NCBI RefSeq assembly: GCF_910593845.1
Contig: NZ_CAJVAS010000004.1
Location: 62,001-126,000 of the forward strand
Source of the DNA: Paenibacillus solanacearum
GTDB lineage: Bacteria > Bacillota > Bacilli > Paenibacillales > NBRC-103111
Length of the DNA stretch: 64,000 nt
Direction: 5' to 3'
Each line of letters opens with the position of its first letter. Within the stretch, counting starts at the first letter, position 1. The notes under the pieces are model-generated. The model was not told where the DNA came from. It saw only the letters and a program-made list of their open reading frames with translations, and did not search any database. Both the position numbers and the translations under genes were made by a program. Of this stretch, positions 25,823 to 35,289 are shown piece after piece.

Positions 25823-26797
25823 GAAAGTTCGCTCCTCACGTTTCTTTCGACAAAATTTTATCGACTTTTTTCTTAAAGGGTCGACAATTACCTCAGTCCA
25901 AGCAACAGGCTTGTATGTATCAACCACAAAGCATCAACATTCTTATGCTCAATCTCACCTCCTGACATACTCAAAAATAAGATAGCGGCTAAACGTATTA
26001 GATGCCTTCACATGATGCAACCATTCGTTAAAGATAAGACTCTATTCATTATATTTGCACTCAAACTATCATCTGTCAATATTTAGTTGTTAATTTGTTA
26101 TTATTCATTTATGTTTATCGTCATTAATTAATTTATTTTAATATTATATTTTCGATTCAAAGTAATTTGCATGTTTAAGTAGGATTCGATCACCAATCAG
26201 CATTTTATCTCTTTTCCATCGATCAACAAAAATCAATAAAAATCAAAATACAACATTAATCATTGATGAAACAATTAACAATGGAACTGTGTCGTTCGCA
26301 ACCATCAAACTGCGATAATGTTTTAACTACTACCATCCGCAGTAAAAGGCTGATTGCTAGTTCAATCAAGCCCCGCAGGACATAAGTTTAGAGTCCATTT
26401 TCCATTGGGTTTTGGCAAGAACTTGATCCCATAAAAAACAAAAGCCGCAATTTACGCGGCAAATTAATGAGATAATGTTTTTGTCACCTGACAAATGTAT
26501 TGTTATATCATTTACACACTTACCAAGCTTTTCAGGAACTCAAGAGGGACATCGAGGCCAACATCCACTTTTACAATAACTAACGATTGCAACAAAACTA
26601 AAGGGCCTCAGTCCAATTGAATACAGGACCAAGGCCGCTTAATTGATTTTTAATAAAACCATAACAACGACAATTCAATGAAGTAACGTTTGTGGCATAA
26701 ATTAATTATTCCCTTAATGTATGATGAGAACATTATCGAAGGGATCTCTAACTCTAAAATCCAAGCCGTATTGGATCAGGTGTCTTACAATGTAGAG
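25823..26797. other. 975-nt intergenic region, two minus-strand terminators
   Basis: Very A/T-rich DNA without a supported gene. It contains GCCGC/GCGGC (26444-26460) followed on the minus strand by T-rich DNA, and a stronger stem (26604-26614 with 26626-26636) followed by CTTTAGTTTTG, which should end the oxidoreductase transcript. A loose copy of the AAACAATTAACA motif lies at 26269-26280. A 43-codon plus-strand frame starting at 26717 has no ribosome site. The length and the two terminators suggest a lost gene or an untranslated RNA between them. Confidence 0.5.
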
Positions 26798-27901
26798 TTA
26801 TTTATCGATCCTTTCTTTGAGCTTTTCATAGTACAAGTCTTCATCTAAGGGAAGATCCACCCAACTGTCCGTCCACGCCGATAAATGCATCGCATTTGAA
26901 AGGGTCAAGCCTTTAATCCCCTCGATCCCAGGAGCAATTAGCTTGGTGCCATGTATAATCGCGCCAACCCAGTCCTTCAGGATTCCCGTATGCTGTGTAT
27001 TTTCACCCGGAGTTGGGATTTCACATTTCCAGCACTCAGGACTTCCAAAACCGCCTTTAAAATCTCGATTAAAATCCCTTTCTGACTCACGCAGTCTCCA
27101 AAAAGTCAATTTGTCATCCTCTACCACTATTTTTCCGCGATCACCGGCAATTTCAAATCGATTCGTTCCGGGCGCCTCTCCCGTCGAGGTGACAAACAAA
27201 CCTGTAGCCCCGTTTTCATACTCTACATAGCCCGTTACATCGTCTTCGACTTCAATATCATGATACTTTCCAAATGACATGAAGGCGCGCACTCTCTTCG
27301 GCATTCCACAGGTCCACTGCCACAAATCCAGTTGATGCGGATCTTGATTGAGCAGCACGCCGCCTCCTTCTCCGGACCAGGTGGCCCGCCATCCCGCAGC
27401 ATCATAGTAGCTTTGAGGCCGGTACCAATTGGTTATAATCCATATCGATCTTTTAAGCTCGCCAAGCTCACCCGAATCGATGAGATCTTTAAGCTTTCGA
27501 TACACCGGATTTGTTCTCTGGTTGTACATAATGGCGAATACCTTATCGCTTTGTAACGCAACTTCGTTCATCTCTCTTACGGCTTTCGTATAAACTCCCG
27601 CGGGTTTTTCGATAAGCGTATGGTAACCAGACCTCAAAGATTGTATAGCTAATCCGGGGTGATCATAATGACGTGTAGCGATTAATACGGCATCAAAAGC
27701 TTTGGAGTGAAAGAAGGCATCCACATTATCAAATCGCTTGACATTGCCGCCAAAGTTTTGTCTCACCCACTCCAATCGCTCCGTACTTATATCATATACC
27801 GCAGTAAGCTCCGCATGGGGCACCTTCCCTGCGATTATATTATTGGCATGCCCCGTGCCCATTCCCCCAATGCCAATAATCCCTATACGCACTTTTTCCA
27901 C
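26798..27901 (-). CDS. Gfo/Idh/MocA-family NAD(P)-dependent oxidoreductase
   Basis: 367 residues. The Rossmann start VRIGIIGIGGMGTGHANNI binds the cofactor; EKPAGVYTKAVREMNE carries the family EKP lysine; a C-terminal alpha/beta domain with LLNQDPHQLDLWQW holds the usual His/Asp. These enzymes oxidise or epimerise sugars and inositols. GTG 27901 is used, with GGAGG 7 nt upstream. It follows the isomerase gene by 15 nt in one operon, a pairing typical of inositol-like or keto-sugar pathways. Confidence 0.88.
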   Translation of the reverse strand: MEKVRIGIIGIGGMGTGHANNIIAGKVPHAELTAVYDISTERLEWVRQNFGGNVKRFDNVDAFFHSKAFDAVLIATRHYDHPGLAIQSLRSGYHTLIEKPAGVYTKAVREMNEVALQSDKVFAIMYNQRTNPVYRKLKDLIDSGELGELKRSIWIITNWYRPQSYYDAAGWRATWSGEGGGVLLNQDPHQLDLWQWTCGMPKRVRAFMSFGKYHDIEVEDDVTGYVEYENGATGLFVTSTGEAPGTNRFEIAGDRGKIVVEDDKLTFWRLRESERDFNRDFKGGFGSPECWKCEIPTPGENTQHTGILKDWVGAIIHGTKLIAPGIEGIKGLTLSNAMHLSAWTDSWVDLPLDEDLYYEKLKERIDK

Positions 27902-27916
27902 AGCATTTCCTCCGAG

Positions 27917-28774
27917 CTAGTTCTCGATTTTGTTTAATATTTTTTTTAACGCCTGGACAGCAATGGCGAAGCTTCTCGCTCCACCTTCGGGTAAATGATA
28001 ACCAGGTGAATGGGGCTCCAGTTCCGCAAATCCTGTAAATTTCCCCAGATGAGGCTCAAGTGATAAAAATCCTTCATAGCCGCCGCTATGTAATTCTTTT
28101 AGAATTTCTTCTACACAACCGTCCCCGTCTCCGGCCGGCACCACGCGATGGCCATTGTAAACCGCATCCTTAATATGTACATACTCGATATGCCCCTTAA
28201 GCAATTCGTAGCCATCCGGATAATTTTTCACATCACATTGGACAAAATTTGCAAAGTCAAATATCCCTTTAACATCATTGGAATTCAAGCTTTCAAGGAG
28301 ATCCTGGCATCTTTCCGGGGTATCCCCATAGATCCCTTTTTCATTCTCATGAAGAAGAATCACTCCGCTTCCTTGCGCTACCTTTACAAACTGCCTCCAT
28401 CGATCAATTACTTCATCTCGGTATGTTTCCGGTTCTTCTCCCTTTGGGATAAAGAAGCTAAACATTCTTATATACTGACAATCCATGATTTTGGCGATCT
28501 CTAAAGTATGCTTGAACAGCTCCAAGTGAAGTTCAAAATCATCATTAATGCCGATCTTGCCTATCGGGGAACCGACAGCCGAAAGCTTAAATCCCCTTGC
28601 ATCAATCCGGCTCTTAATCCCTCTGACTTCGTCCAGTGTGTAGTGTACAAGATTTTTCCCGTCTACTCCTCTCATTTCAATAAACTTAATCCCATGCTGA
28701 TCCAATACATCCATCTGCGTCTCTAAATTCGCATCGATTTCATCCGCAAATGCAGACAATATAAATTTGCTCAT
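27917..28774 (-). CDS. Sugar phosphate isomerase/epimerase (xylose-isomerase-like TIM barrel)
   Basis: 285 residues with AP-endonuclease-2-type TIM-barrel features: FILSAFADEID at the start, GIKFIEMRGVDGKNL, ILLHENEKGIYGDT (metal Glu and His region), GIFDFANFVQC, YVHIKDA and FLSLEPHL. These carry the divalent-metal ligands of sugar epimerases and inosose dehydratase/isomerases. ATG 28774 has AGAGG 9 nt upstream. First gene of the operon with the oxidoreductase. The divergent AraC regulator 166 nt away probably controls it. Confidence 0.87.
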   Translation of the reverse strand: MSKFILSAFADEIDANLETQMDVLDQHGIKFIEMRGVDGKNLVHYTLDEVRGIKSRIDARGFKLSAVGSPIGKIGINDDFELHLELFKHTLEIAKIMDCQYIRMFSFFIPKGEEPETYRDEVIDRWRQFVKVAQGSGVILLHENEKGIYGDTPERCQDLLESLNSNDVKGIFDFANFVQCDVKNYPDGYELLKGHIEYVHIKDAVYNGHRVVPAGDGDGCVEEILKELHSGGYEGFLSLEPHLGKFTGFAELEPHSPGYHLPEGGARSFAIAVQALKKILNKIEN

Positions 28775-28940
28775 ATGCCGCCATCCTCTCGCGTCTATCA
28801 TTTGTTCACTAAGTATTTAGAATTTTATAACAACCAAAGCTTTTATTCATTGGATTTGTTGCTTAATATATTGATAATATTGCTTTTTGTACATTGAAGA
28901 ACTTCAGGACATCCAATAAAATGAATATAGAGGTGGATTT

Positions 28941-29777
28941 ATGGACAACCAAATCTTGCGTTACAATAGCAACCCTTTTTCTTTGGCTCATACGGTAACG
29001 GATTCACCGAATGATATTAAGACACACATCCACAACTGTTATGAATTGTTTTATTATATTTCCGGAGATCTTACTTATTATATCGAAGGTCAGGCTTACA
29101 AACTTAGTCCAAACGATATGATCTTAACCAATTCAAGAGAGCTGCATCGAATTGTGTTTAACTCCAAGTGCCGTTATGAAAGAAAGTATATACACTTCAA
29201 GCCGGAGTACATCTCCTCGTTTCAAACGGATGATTATAATATGCTTTACTATATAGAAAACAGGAAGCTGGGGTATTTTAATAGAATACCCGCCAATGAT
29301 GTCCTCGAATATAAGATCAATGAACTTTGGGAGCAAATTGAACAAACATCCCTCGAAACCTCTCCGGAAAGCCAGATCATGAGGAAAGCATTTTTTGTCC
29401 AACTGCTCATTACGATTAATAAAATCTTTTCCAAATACAATCATTCTCTCGTGGATCGTCACAAGTATGATCACAAAATAGTCGCTATATTAGATTACAT
29501 TAATAAAAATTTGGATGAAAAAATTTCACTAGATTTGCTGCAGCAGACGTTTTTTGTTAACAAATTTTACTTATGCCACATATTTAAAATGAATACGGGT
29601 TTTACCGTAATGGAGTATATAACTTACAAACGAATTATGAGAGCGCTGGAGCTCCTCACGTCCGGAATGACCGCACTAGATGCAGCTCATGCCGTCGGAT
29701 ACGGAGATTATTCAACATTTTATAAAGCCTTTAAACATATTACCGGTGTATCCCCTAAACAGTATTATAGAAAATAA
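28941..29777 (+). CDS. AraC-family transcriptional regulator
   Basis: 278 residues: an N-terminal cupin sensor (HIHNCYELFYYISGDLTYYIEGQAYKLSPNDMILTNSRELHRI) and a C-terminal double helix-turn-helix (KISLDLLQQTFFVNKFYLCHIFKMNTGFTVMEYITYKRIMRALELLTSG then ALDAAHAVGYGDYSTFYKAFKHITGVSPKQYYRK). The start is set by AGAGGTGG before ATG. It is divergent from the isomerase/oxidoreductase pair and is likely its activator, answering to a sugar ligand. Confidence 0.92.
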   Translation: MDNQILRYNSNPFSLAHTVTDSPNDIKTHIHNCYELFYYISGDLTYYIEGQAYKLSPNDMILTNSRELHRIVFNSKCRYERKYIHFKPEYISSFQTDDYNMLYYIENRKLGYFNRIPANDVLEYKINELWEQIEQTSLETSPESQIMRKAFFVQLLITINKIFSKYNHSLVDRHKYDHKIVAILDYINKNLDEKISLDLLQQTFFVNKFYLCHIFKMNTGFTVMEYITYKRIMRALELLTSGMTALDAAHAVGYGDYSTFYKAFKHITGVSPKQYYRK

Positions 29778-29853
29778 ATGTTTCGTCCAACCGTCGTCCT
29801 CTGTCAATTTCATGTGTTGCCGCTTAAGTTTCAGGTTCGCCGAAAAAGCCAAA

Positions 29854-29879
29854 AAGCGACGGAATCAGCTCCATCGCTT
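29854..29879 (-). terminator. Terminator of the methionyl-tRNA synthetase gene
   Basis: AAGCGA-GGA pairs with TCC-TCGCTT around a 6-nt loop with one mismatch. On the minus strand it runs into TTTTTGGCTTTTT. It lies between the converging AraC and metG genes. Confidence 0.6.
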
Positions 29880-29946
29880 GCGTTATCATAATCCGTTATT
29901 GCAGTGAAGGACTACGCGGCGGTAGTCTCGTCGATTGCCTTCCTTG

Positions 29947-31605
29947 TTACGGTTTAATTTCTCCTTCTTTCTCCAGCCGCTCCGTTTCCTCGTCAATCCG
30001 GCCGGCGTCGATCCGCTCGAATAAGAGCTCCAGGTTATGAACGGCGCTGCCGACAGCAACTTCCGTCCATTGCCAGCCCGGCTCGCCGAGCGACAGAAAC
30101 GACCTTATTTTATCGCAGGAGAACGGCAGGAACGGATGAAGCAGCTGCGCTAGATTGGCAATGATCTGCACGCATACGAACAGCGTGTTCGCACAAGCCT
30201 CGCGGCCTTGCTTCGCCTGTACCCACGGCTTTTGCTCGTCAAAAAATTTGTTGGCCCGCCGCACATGCGCAAAAATAAGCTCCAGCGCCTCCTTCATATG
30301 CCCGCCCTCAATCAGCCCGCCGGCCCTGCCGTACAATTCACTTAAGACGCGCTTCCATTCTTCGTCCACCGTCCCCGCCGGAACGCGGCTCTCGAATGAT
30401 TTGCCGACAAATGCCAGCGTGCGGTTTACGAAATTGCCGAAGGCGCCGAGCAGCTCGCCGTTGTGGCTGTGGATGAATTCCCTCCACGAGAAATCGGTAT
30501 CCCGCTTCTCCGGGCCGTTCGCGATCAAGAAGTAGCGGATCGAATCCGGTTCGTACCGGCTCAGCATGTACGGCAGCCACACCGCCCAGTTCCGGCTTGT
30601 GGAGAACTTCCTTCCCTCCAGCGTCATGTATTCGCAGGAGACGATCCGGTCGGGCAGATGCCAACCGCCGCCGGCACCAAGCAGCAGCGCAGGCCAGATG
30701 AGCGAGTGAAATGGCACGTTATCTTTGCCGTGCACATAGTAAGCGGTTATGTCACTGCCGCCGGCGCCGTCCAGCCAAAACGGCTCCCATTGCCCGCCCG
30801 TCTCCGCCGCCCACTGCTTGCTGGCCGACAAATAGCCGCATACCGCTTCGATCCACACATATATTTTTTTATGCTCGAATCCCGGCAGCGGCACGTCGAC
30901 CCCCCAAGACAAATCGCGCGTAGCCGCCCGGTCGCGCAGCCCTTCCTCCAGATAGCGCTTCGTCAACTGCACGGCATTGTCCCGCCAGCCCTCGGCCCCG
31001 CTAGCATACGCCGCCAATTCCTCCTGCAGCCGGGAAAGCGCAAAATAATAATGCTCGGTCGACCGTTCGACCGGGACGCTGCCGCAAATACCGCATGTAC
31101 GGTCGAGCAAATCCGCCGGATCGAGCAATGTCTGGCAGTCATCACACTGGTCGCCTCGCGCCCGCTTCCCGCATACCGGACATGTTCCTTCCACATACCG
31201 GTCCGGCAAAAAGCGCGCGTCCGTCTCGCAATACGTCTGCTGCACCGATTTCGAATACAAATAGCCGTTGCTCAGCAGTGCGCCGAACAGCTCCTGCACA
31301 ACCTGGTGATGAACATCCTGATCGGTGCGGGTATACAAATCGTATGTGAACCCGAGCTGCCTGAAACATTCGGCGAATTCGCTGTGATAACGCCCTGCGA
31401 TCTGCCCCGGCTCCACCCCCTCGCGAATCGCCTGCACCGCAACCGGCGTACCGTGACAATCGCTGCCCGACACATACAGAACATGATCTCCTTTGGCCCG
31501 AAAGTAGCGGGCCAGCACATCGCCCGGCAGCAGGCTCGCCACCCGTCCGAGATGCAGCGAGCCGTTCGCGTAAGGCCATGCTCCGCCTATAAAAATATAT
31601 CCCAT
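29947..31605 (-). CDS. metG: Methionyl-tRNA synthetase, second type
   Basis: 552 residues. It ligates methionine to tRNA-Met. Class I motifs are present but altered: HLGR near residue 17 (HIGH box, last His replaced by Arg) and KFSTS near 332 (KMSKS box). The zinc region has two knuckles (CPVC..., CDDC, CGIC), which marks the MetRS2-like type found in many Bacillota as an extra copy, not the single-knuckle type; it also lacks the C-terminal tRNA-binding domain. The anticodon-binding helical domain follows. ATG 31605 has AAGGAGG 8 nt upstream. A Met T-box controls it. Extra MetRS copies of this kind can give resistance to MetRS inhibitors. Confidence 0.92.
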   Translation of the reverse strand: MGYIFIGGAWPYANGSLHLGRVASLLPGDVLARYFRAKGDHVLYVSGSDCHGTPVAVQAIREGVEPGQIAGRYHSEFAECFRQLGFTYDLYTRTDQDVHHQVVQELFGALLSNGYLYSKSVQQTYCETDARFLPDRYVEGTCPVCGKRARGDQCDDCQTLLDPADLLDRTCGICGSVPVERSTEHYYFALSRLQEELAAYASGAEGWRDNAVQLTKRYLEEGLRDRAATRDLSWGVDVPLPGFEHKKIYVWIEAVCGYLSASKQWAAETGGQWEPFWLDGAGGSDITAYYVHGKDNVPFHSLIWPALLLGAGGGWHLPDRIVSCEYMTLEGRKFSTSRNWAVWLPYMLSRYEPDSIRYFLIANGPEKRDTDFSWREFIHSHNGELLGAFGNFVNRTLAFVGKSFESRVPAGTVDEEWKRVLSELYGRAGGLIEGGHMKEALELIFAHVRRANKFFDEQKPWVQAKQGREACANTLFVCVQIIANLAQLLHPFLPFSCDKIRSFLSLGEPGWQWTEVAVGSAVHNLELLFERIDAGRIDEETERLEKEGEIKP

Positions 31606-31655
31606 CCTTACCGCCTCCTTGATCAAATAACCGCTTGGAAAAGCGTTGCAACAAC

Positions 31656-31960
31656 AAAAAAACTCCCATCCCCAACAATATAGGGACGAGAGTTTTGCGC
31701 TCACGTGTTACCACCCAATTTCATGCATGCCTTGCGGCATTCACCTCTTCAGGTACGGCGCCTAATCGCGCGATACCCTAGCACGTTAACGGGTGCGGGT
31801 TCCGTCGCAGCCTACAACCGGATGAGGTTTCGGTGCGCAGCTCGGAGACCATGTTCCCAAGGGTATTCTTTGCCCCTTTTCACCAAGCGGGGCTCTCTGT
31901 AAAAGACGTCGCCAAGGTACTCTTTCTCTTAACAGCTTTTTCCAGCGGATTCAATTTATT
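31656..31960 (-). promoter_or_regulatory. T-box leader with methionine specifier
   Basis: Between promoter and metG the minus strand has the parts of a T-box riboswitch: an AGAGAAAGAGTA-like GA motif, a Stem I with ATG in the specifier loop (31850-31852), the T-box element GGGTGGTAACACG (31704-31716) whose TGGT can pair with the tRNA acceptor end ACCA, and an intrinsic terminator (31662-31696 pairing region, then seven T at 31656-31662). Uncharged tRNA-Met would favour the antiterminator and turn metG on when methionine is scarce. Confidence 0.88.
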
Positions 31961-31964
31961 GGCA

Positions 31965-31994
31965 ATTATACGACTTTTGAATTCGCGGTGTCAA
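31965..31994 (-). promoter_or_regulatory. Consensus promoter of the metG T-box transcript
   Basis: On the minus strand, perfect TTGACA (31989-31994), an 18-nt spacer and perfect TATAAT (31965-31970), about 10 nt before the T-box leader. Confidence 0.85.
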
Positions 31995-32046
31995 GTATGT
32001 TGGGTTCGAGATTGTCTTCTATTGCCAACTCGGATCAAATATAGAA

Positions 32047-33348
32047 CTACTGCGATAAGGTGCCCAGTTTCGCATTGGAGACCGGATCGGGATCTTTATT
32101 CATATTCGCATGAATGTAGAACATCAGCAGCGCCGCAAGGGAAGCCATCGTACCGAAGAAGAATACGGAGGAAATCCCCCACAAGTCGTACGCATGCCCG
32201 AACACGAGCGGGCCGATCATGCGGCCCATATTGGCAAAGCCGCCGGCAAGCCCCATATAGAACGGAGAATGAACGCCTGCTTTCTCGGAGAAAAAGGTCG
32301 GGATTGCGGGCAGCAGCATCATTTCGCCCAGTGTCGCCAGCACCATGCCGATCGCCAAATACGCATAATTATCGTGGAAAAACAAGATAAACGTAAACGC
32401 CGTCACGGTAAACAACGCGCTGACGAGCATTTGCCAGACGATTTCTTTGGCAAACCGCCGTTTAATCCAACTTGTGAACGGCTGTCCGGCCAGAATGACG
32501 ATGCCGTTGATTGTCCAGAGCAAGCTGTAATATTTGAGATCCAGCCCCTTCTCGTCAATGTAAGGCGCTACCCCGTTCGCCCATTGGGTGAATGACAGCC
32601 AGAAAAACATCGAGCCGACCGAGACGAACAAGTACAGCCGCACATTCCGCAGCAGCTGCCAGCGGTTCATTGGCACATGAACGGGATGCCGGCTTCCGTT
32701 TCCCGAGGCCGCACCGTTGCCGCCATCCGCCTCCTCTTCGCCTGCCGTCCGCGTATCGACTTCTTTCATAAACACGAGCAAAAACAAAGTAAACAGCAGC
32801 GTCGACGAAGCTGTTAGCAAATAGGTCAGCGAGAATGAGATCGAAGCGACGAAGCCGCCGACCATCGCGCCGATCGACAGGCCGACGTTATTGCATACGT
32901 ACATCACATTGTACAGCTTGCGCCGATGCGCCTTCCACCGGAAGCCGACATAAGCGTTCATCGACGGCATACTGATGCCGTTAGCGAAGCCGAGCAGACA
33001 GACCAGCATCAAGTAAATTGGCCACTGCTGCGTGAACGCGATGGCGAACATCACACAGGAAGAGACGAAGAACGAACCGGTAATCATCCGTTTGGGGCCG
33101 ATGCGGTAATATAAATTGCCGCCGGTAATTTCCCCAAGAATGCCGCACAGCGCCTGATACAAAATGACAAGGCCCGCTTCGCCGTAAGACTTGCCCATCA
33201 CGTTATGCACGTACAGCGTCGTAAGCGGCCACATGACCGCTTTACCGGTCGAATTGACGAAACTGGCCGCCAGGAAGAACAGCGCGTCGCGGGGCAAGGA
33301 GCGAAACAGCGGGAGAGCAGATAGAGAGAGACGATTCACGTTAATCAC
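32047..33348 (-). CDS. Major facilitator superfamily transporter
   Basis: 433 residues with about 12 predicted membrane helices, an MFS-like arrangement (GEAGLVILYQALCGILGEITGGNLYYRIGPKRMI loop 2-3 motif) and a central loop rich in Glu/Gly (TAGEEEADGGNGAASG). It could export or import a small molecule. The start at GTG 33348 has only a weak ribosome site (GGTG), and the in-frame GTG 9 nt later is equally plausible. It is last in the ureohydrolase/ABC importer operon (34-nt gap), which suggests a role in moving a substrate or product of that pathway. Confidence 0.8.
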   Translation of the reverse strand: MINVNRLSLSALPLFRSLPRDALFFLAASFVNSTGKAVMWPLTTLYVHNVMGKSYGEAGLVILYQALCGILGEITGGNLYYRIGPKRMITGSFFVSSCVMFAIAFTQQWPIYLMLVCLLGFANGISMPSMNAYVGFRWKAHRRKLYNVMYVCNNVGLSIGAMVGGFVASISFSLTYLLTASSTLLFTLFLLVFMKEVDTRTAGEEEADGGNGAASGNGSRHPVHVPMNRWQLLRNVRLYLFVSVGSMFFWLSFTQWANGVAPYIDEKGLDLKYYSLLWTINGIVILAGQPFTSWIKRRFAKEIVWQMLVSALFTVTAFTFILFFHDNYAYLAIGMVLATLGEMMLLPAIPTFFSEKAGVHSPFYMGLAGGFANMGRMIGPLVFGHAYDLWGISSVFFFGTMASLAALLMFYIHANMNKDPDPVSNAKLGTLSQ

Positions 33349-33382
33349 CAGTTTGCATCAGATTTGGCGTCAGGACGATGGC

Positions 33383-34312
33383 CTACACATTCAATTTTTT
33401 CGGGTCCATGGCATCGCGAATCCCGTCGCCGATGAAATTGATCGACAGCACCGATACGATGATGACAAGACCCGGCGGGATCCACAGCCAAGGCTGGCTC
33501 GTCAGCGCCGTAATCGACTGGGCCGCATTCAGCATATTCCCCCAGCTTGCAGTCGGCGGCTGAACGCCCATGCCGAGGAAGCTGAGCGACGATTCCGACA
33601 AAATCGCCGCCGCCGCGCCGAACGTGGCGTTGACCAGAATCGGCCCCATCGCGTTAGGAAGAATGTGGCCGAAGATGAGCCGGGGCGTGCTGAGCCCGAG
33701 CGCAACGCCCGCCTTCACGAATTCGGTCTGTCTGAGCGACAGCACGCTGCCCCTCACCAGCCGGGCCACCGGAGGCCAGCCGAGCAGCGCGAGCACGATA
33801 ATAATGTTGGATAATCCCGTGCCGAGCACGGTTACGAGCACCAGGATGACCATGAGTGTCGGAAACGACATGACGACGTCGATCACCCGATTAACGACCA
33901 TATCGACCCAGCCGCCCATATAGCCGGCAACGGCGCCGATAACAGTACCCACTATAACATAAATCGCAACCGCCAGCACCCCTACCGACAAAGAAACGCG
34001 TGTCGCATAGATGAGCCGGCTGAGCACATCCCGTCCCACCTGATCCGTTCCGAGCCAGTGCTGCGCCGACGGTGCCGCGGAGAACGCGCCGCCGATCGCA
34101 TTCGGGTCGTACGGGGCAATGAGCGGCGCGAATACGCCGATCAGCACGAGCAGGACGAAGGACGCGAGGCCGGCCACCGCCATCTTGTGCTGCAGGAACC
34201 GCCGGGCCACCATCTTGGCGTAGCTGTCGGATTCGAACCTCTCACCCTTGGACGACAGCAGCGACGGGATCGCTTCCGGAGCGGTCATCTCGTTGTGCAT
34301 ATTCATGGACAT
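33383..34312 (-). CDS. Oligopeptide/opine-type ABC transporter permease (OppC/DppC-like)
   Basis: 309 residues. A cytoplasmic N-tail and helix (MVARRFLQHKMAVAGLASFVLLVLIGVFAPLIAPYDPNAIG, the DppC/OppC start), then about five helices around the ATPase-contact loop VLALLGWPPVARLVRGSVLSLRQTEFVKAG. With the second permease it forms the channel. ATG 34312 has GGAAGGGAG upstream; the longer frame to 34390 is unsupported. Spaced 26 nt from its partner permease gene. Confidence 0.92.
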   Translation of the reverse strand: MSMNMHNEMTAPEAIPSLLSSKGERFESDSYAKMVARRFLQHKMAVAGLASFVLLVLIGVFAPLIAPYDPNAIGGAFSAAPSAQHWLGTDQVGRDVLSRLIYATRVSLSVGVLAVAIYVIVGTVIGAVAGYMGGWVDMVVNRVIDVVMSFPTLMVILVLVTVLGTGLSNIIIVLALLGWPPVARLVRGSVLSLRQTEFVKAGVALGLSTPRLIFGHILPNAMGPILVNATFGAAAAILSESSLSFLGMGVQPPTASWGNMLNAAQSITALTSQPWLWIPPGLVIIVSVLSINFIGDGIRDAMDPKKLNV

Positions 34313-34338
34313 ATGGCAACTCTCCCTTCCTTGTATTT

Positions 34339-35289
34339 TCAGCTGTACTTGATACGCGGATCGACGACGGCATACATGACGTCCGACCACAAATTCGCCG
34401 TCAGCACCGTCAACGCCGCCAGCATGTTAATGCCCATCAAGAGCGGGAAATCGCGGGACAAGATCGCTTGAATCGTCAGCTGCCCCATCCCGTTCCATTG
34501 AAAAATACTTTCCGTGATGACCGCCCCGCCGATCAAAATCGGAATGTCGAGACCGGCGATTGTGATGACGGGGATCAGCGCGTTCTTGAGCGCATGCTTG
34601 TTGACGACGAAAAACTCGCGCACCCCTTTGGCGCGGGCCGTCCGCAAGTAATCCTGATTCAGCACTTCCAGCACGCTGGAGCGGACATAGCGGACCATGC
34701 CTCCGGCGATCGAAGTGCCAAGCGTCACCGTCGGCAGCACCAGATGCTTCGCCTGATCCCAGAAGCCGCCGTCGCTGCCCACCGTATTCATCCCTCCGGT
34801 CGGCAGGATGCCGAGCATGACGCCGAATACGTAAATCAAGCCGAGTCCGAGAAAGAAGCTCGGAACCGATACGCCAAGAAACGAACCGGCGGACATGAAA
34901 TAATCGAATTTGGAATTTGCCTTCACCGCGCAGTAAATGCCAATCGGAATCGCAATCAAGTAGCCGAACACAATGGCGCAGCTCATCAAGATGAACGTCG
35001 GCACTAGTCGTTCCCCGATCAGCTGTACGACCGGCTGGAAGGAGCTGAACGAATGGCCGAGGTCGCCATGCGCCAAATTCGCCAGCCACTTCACGTAACG
35101 GATCATAAACGGATCGTTCAGACCGAGGGCCTCCCGCCGGATTTGTTTATCAGCCTCGGACACGTCCGGATTCACGTACATGTCGACGGGATCGCCCGGG
35201 GTGAGATTAATCAGAATGAAGTTTAAGAAGGTCACCCCAAGCAGCACAGGGATCGCGATCAACAATCGGCGAATGATGTAATTAACCAC
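34339..35289 (-). CDS. Oligopeptide/opine-type ABC transporter permease (OppB/DppB-like)
   Basis: 316 residues: YIIRRLLIAIPVLLGVTFLNFILINLTPGDPVDMYV is the standard OppB N-terminus, followed by about five more helices and the loop with EVLNQDYLRTARAKGVREF that contacts the ATPases. GTG 35289 is the likely start, with GGGAGGG 8 nt upstream. The start overlaps the end of the upstream ATPase gene by 8 nt (GTGGTTAA), so the two are translationally coupled. Confidence 0.92.
   Translation of the reverse strand: MVNYIIRRLLIAIPVLLGVTFLNFILINLTPGDPVDMYVNPDVSEADKQIRREALGLNDPFMIRYVKWLANLAHGDLGHSFSSFQPVVQLIGERLVPTFILMSCAIVFGYLIAIPIGIYCAVKANSKFDYFMSAGSFLGVSVPSFFLGLGLIYVFGVMLGILPTGGMNTVGSDGGFWDQAKHLVLPTVTLGTSIAGGMVRYVRSSVLEVLNQDYLRTARAKGVREFFVVNKHALKNALIPVITIAGLDIPILIGGAVITESIFQWNGMGQLTIQAILSRDFPLLMGINMLAALTVLTANLWSDVMYAVVDPRIKYS

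Noticed and set aside
26717..26848. 43-codon plus-strand frame at the end of the 975-nt gap
   Set aside because: No ribosome site; its second half is antisense to the 3' end of the oxidoreductase gene.
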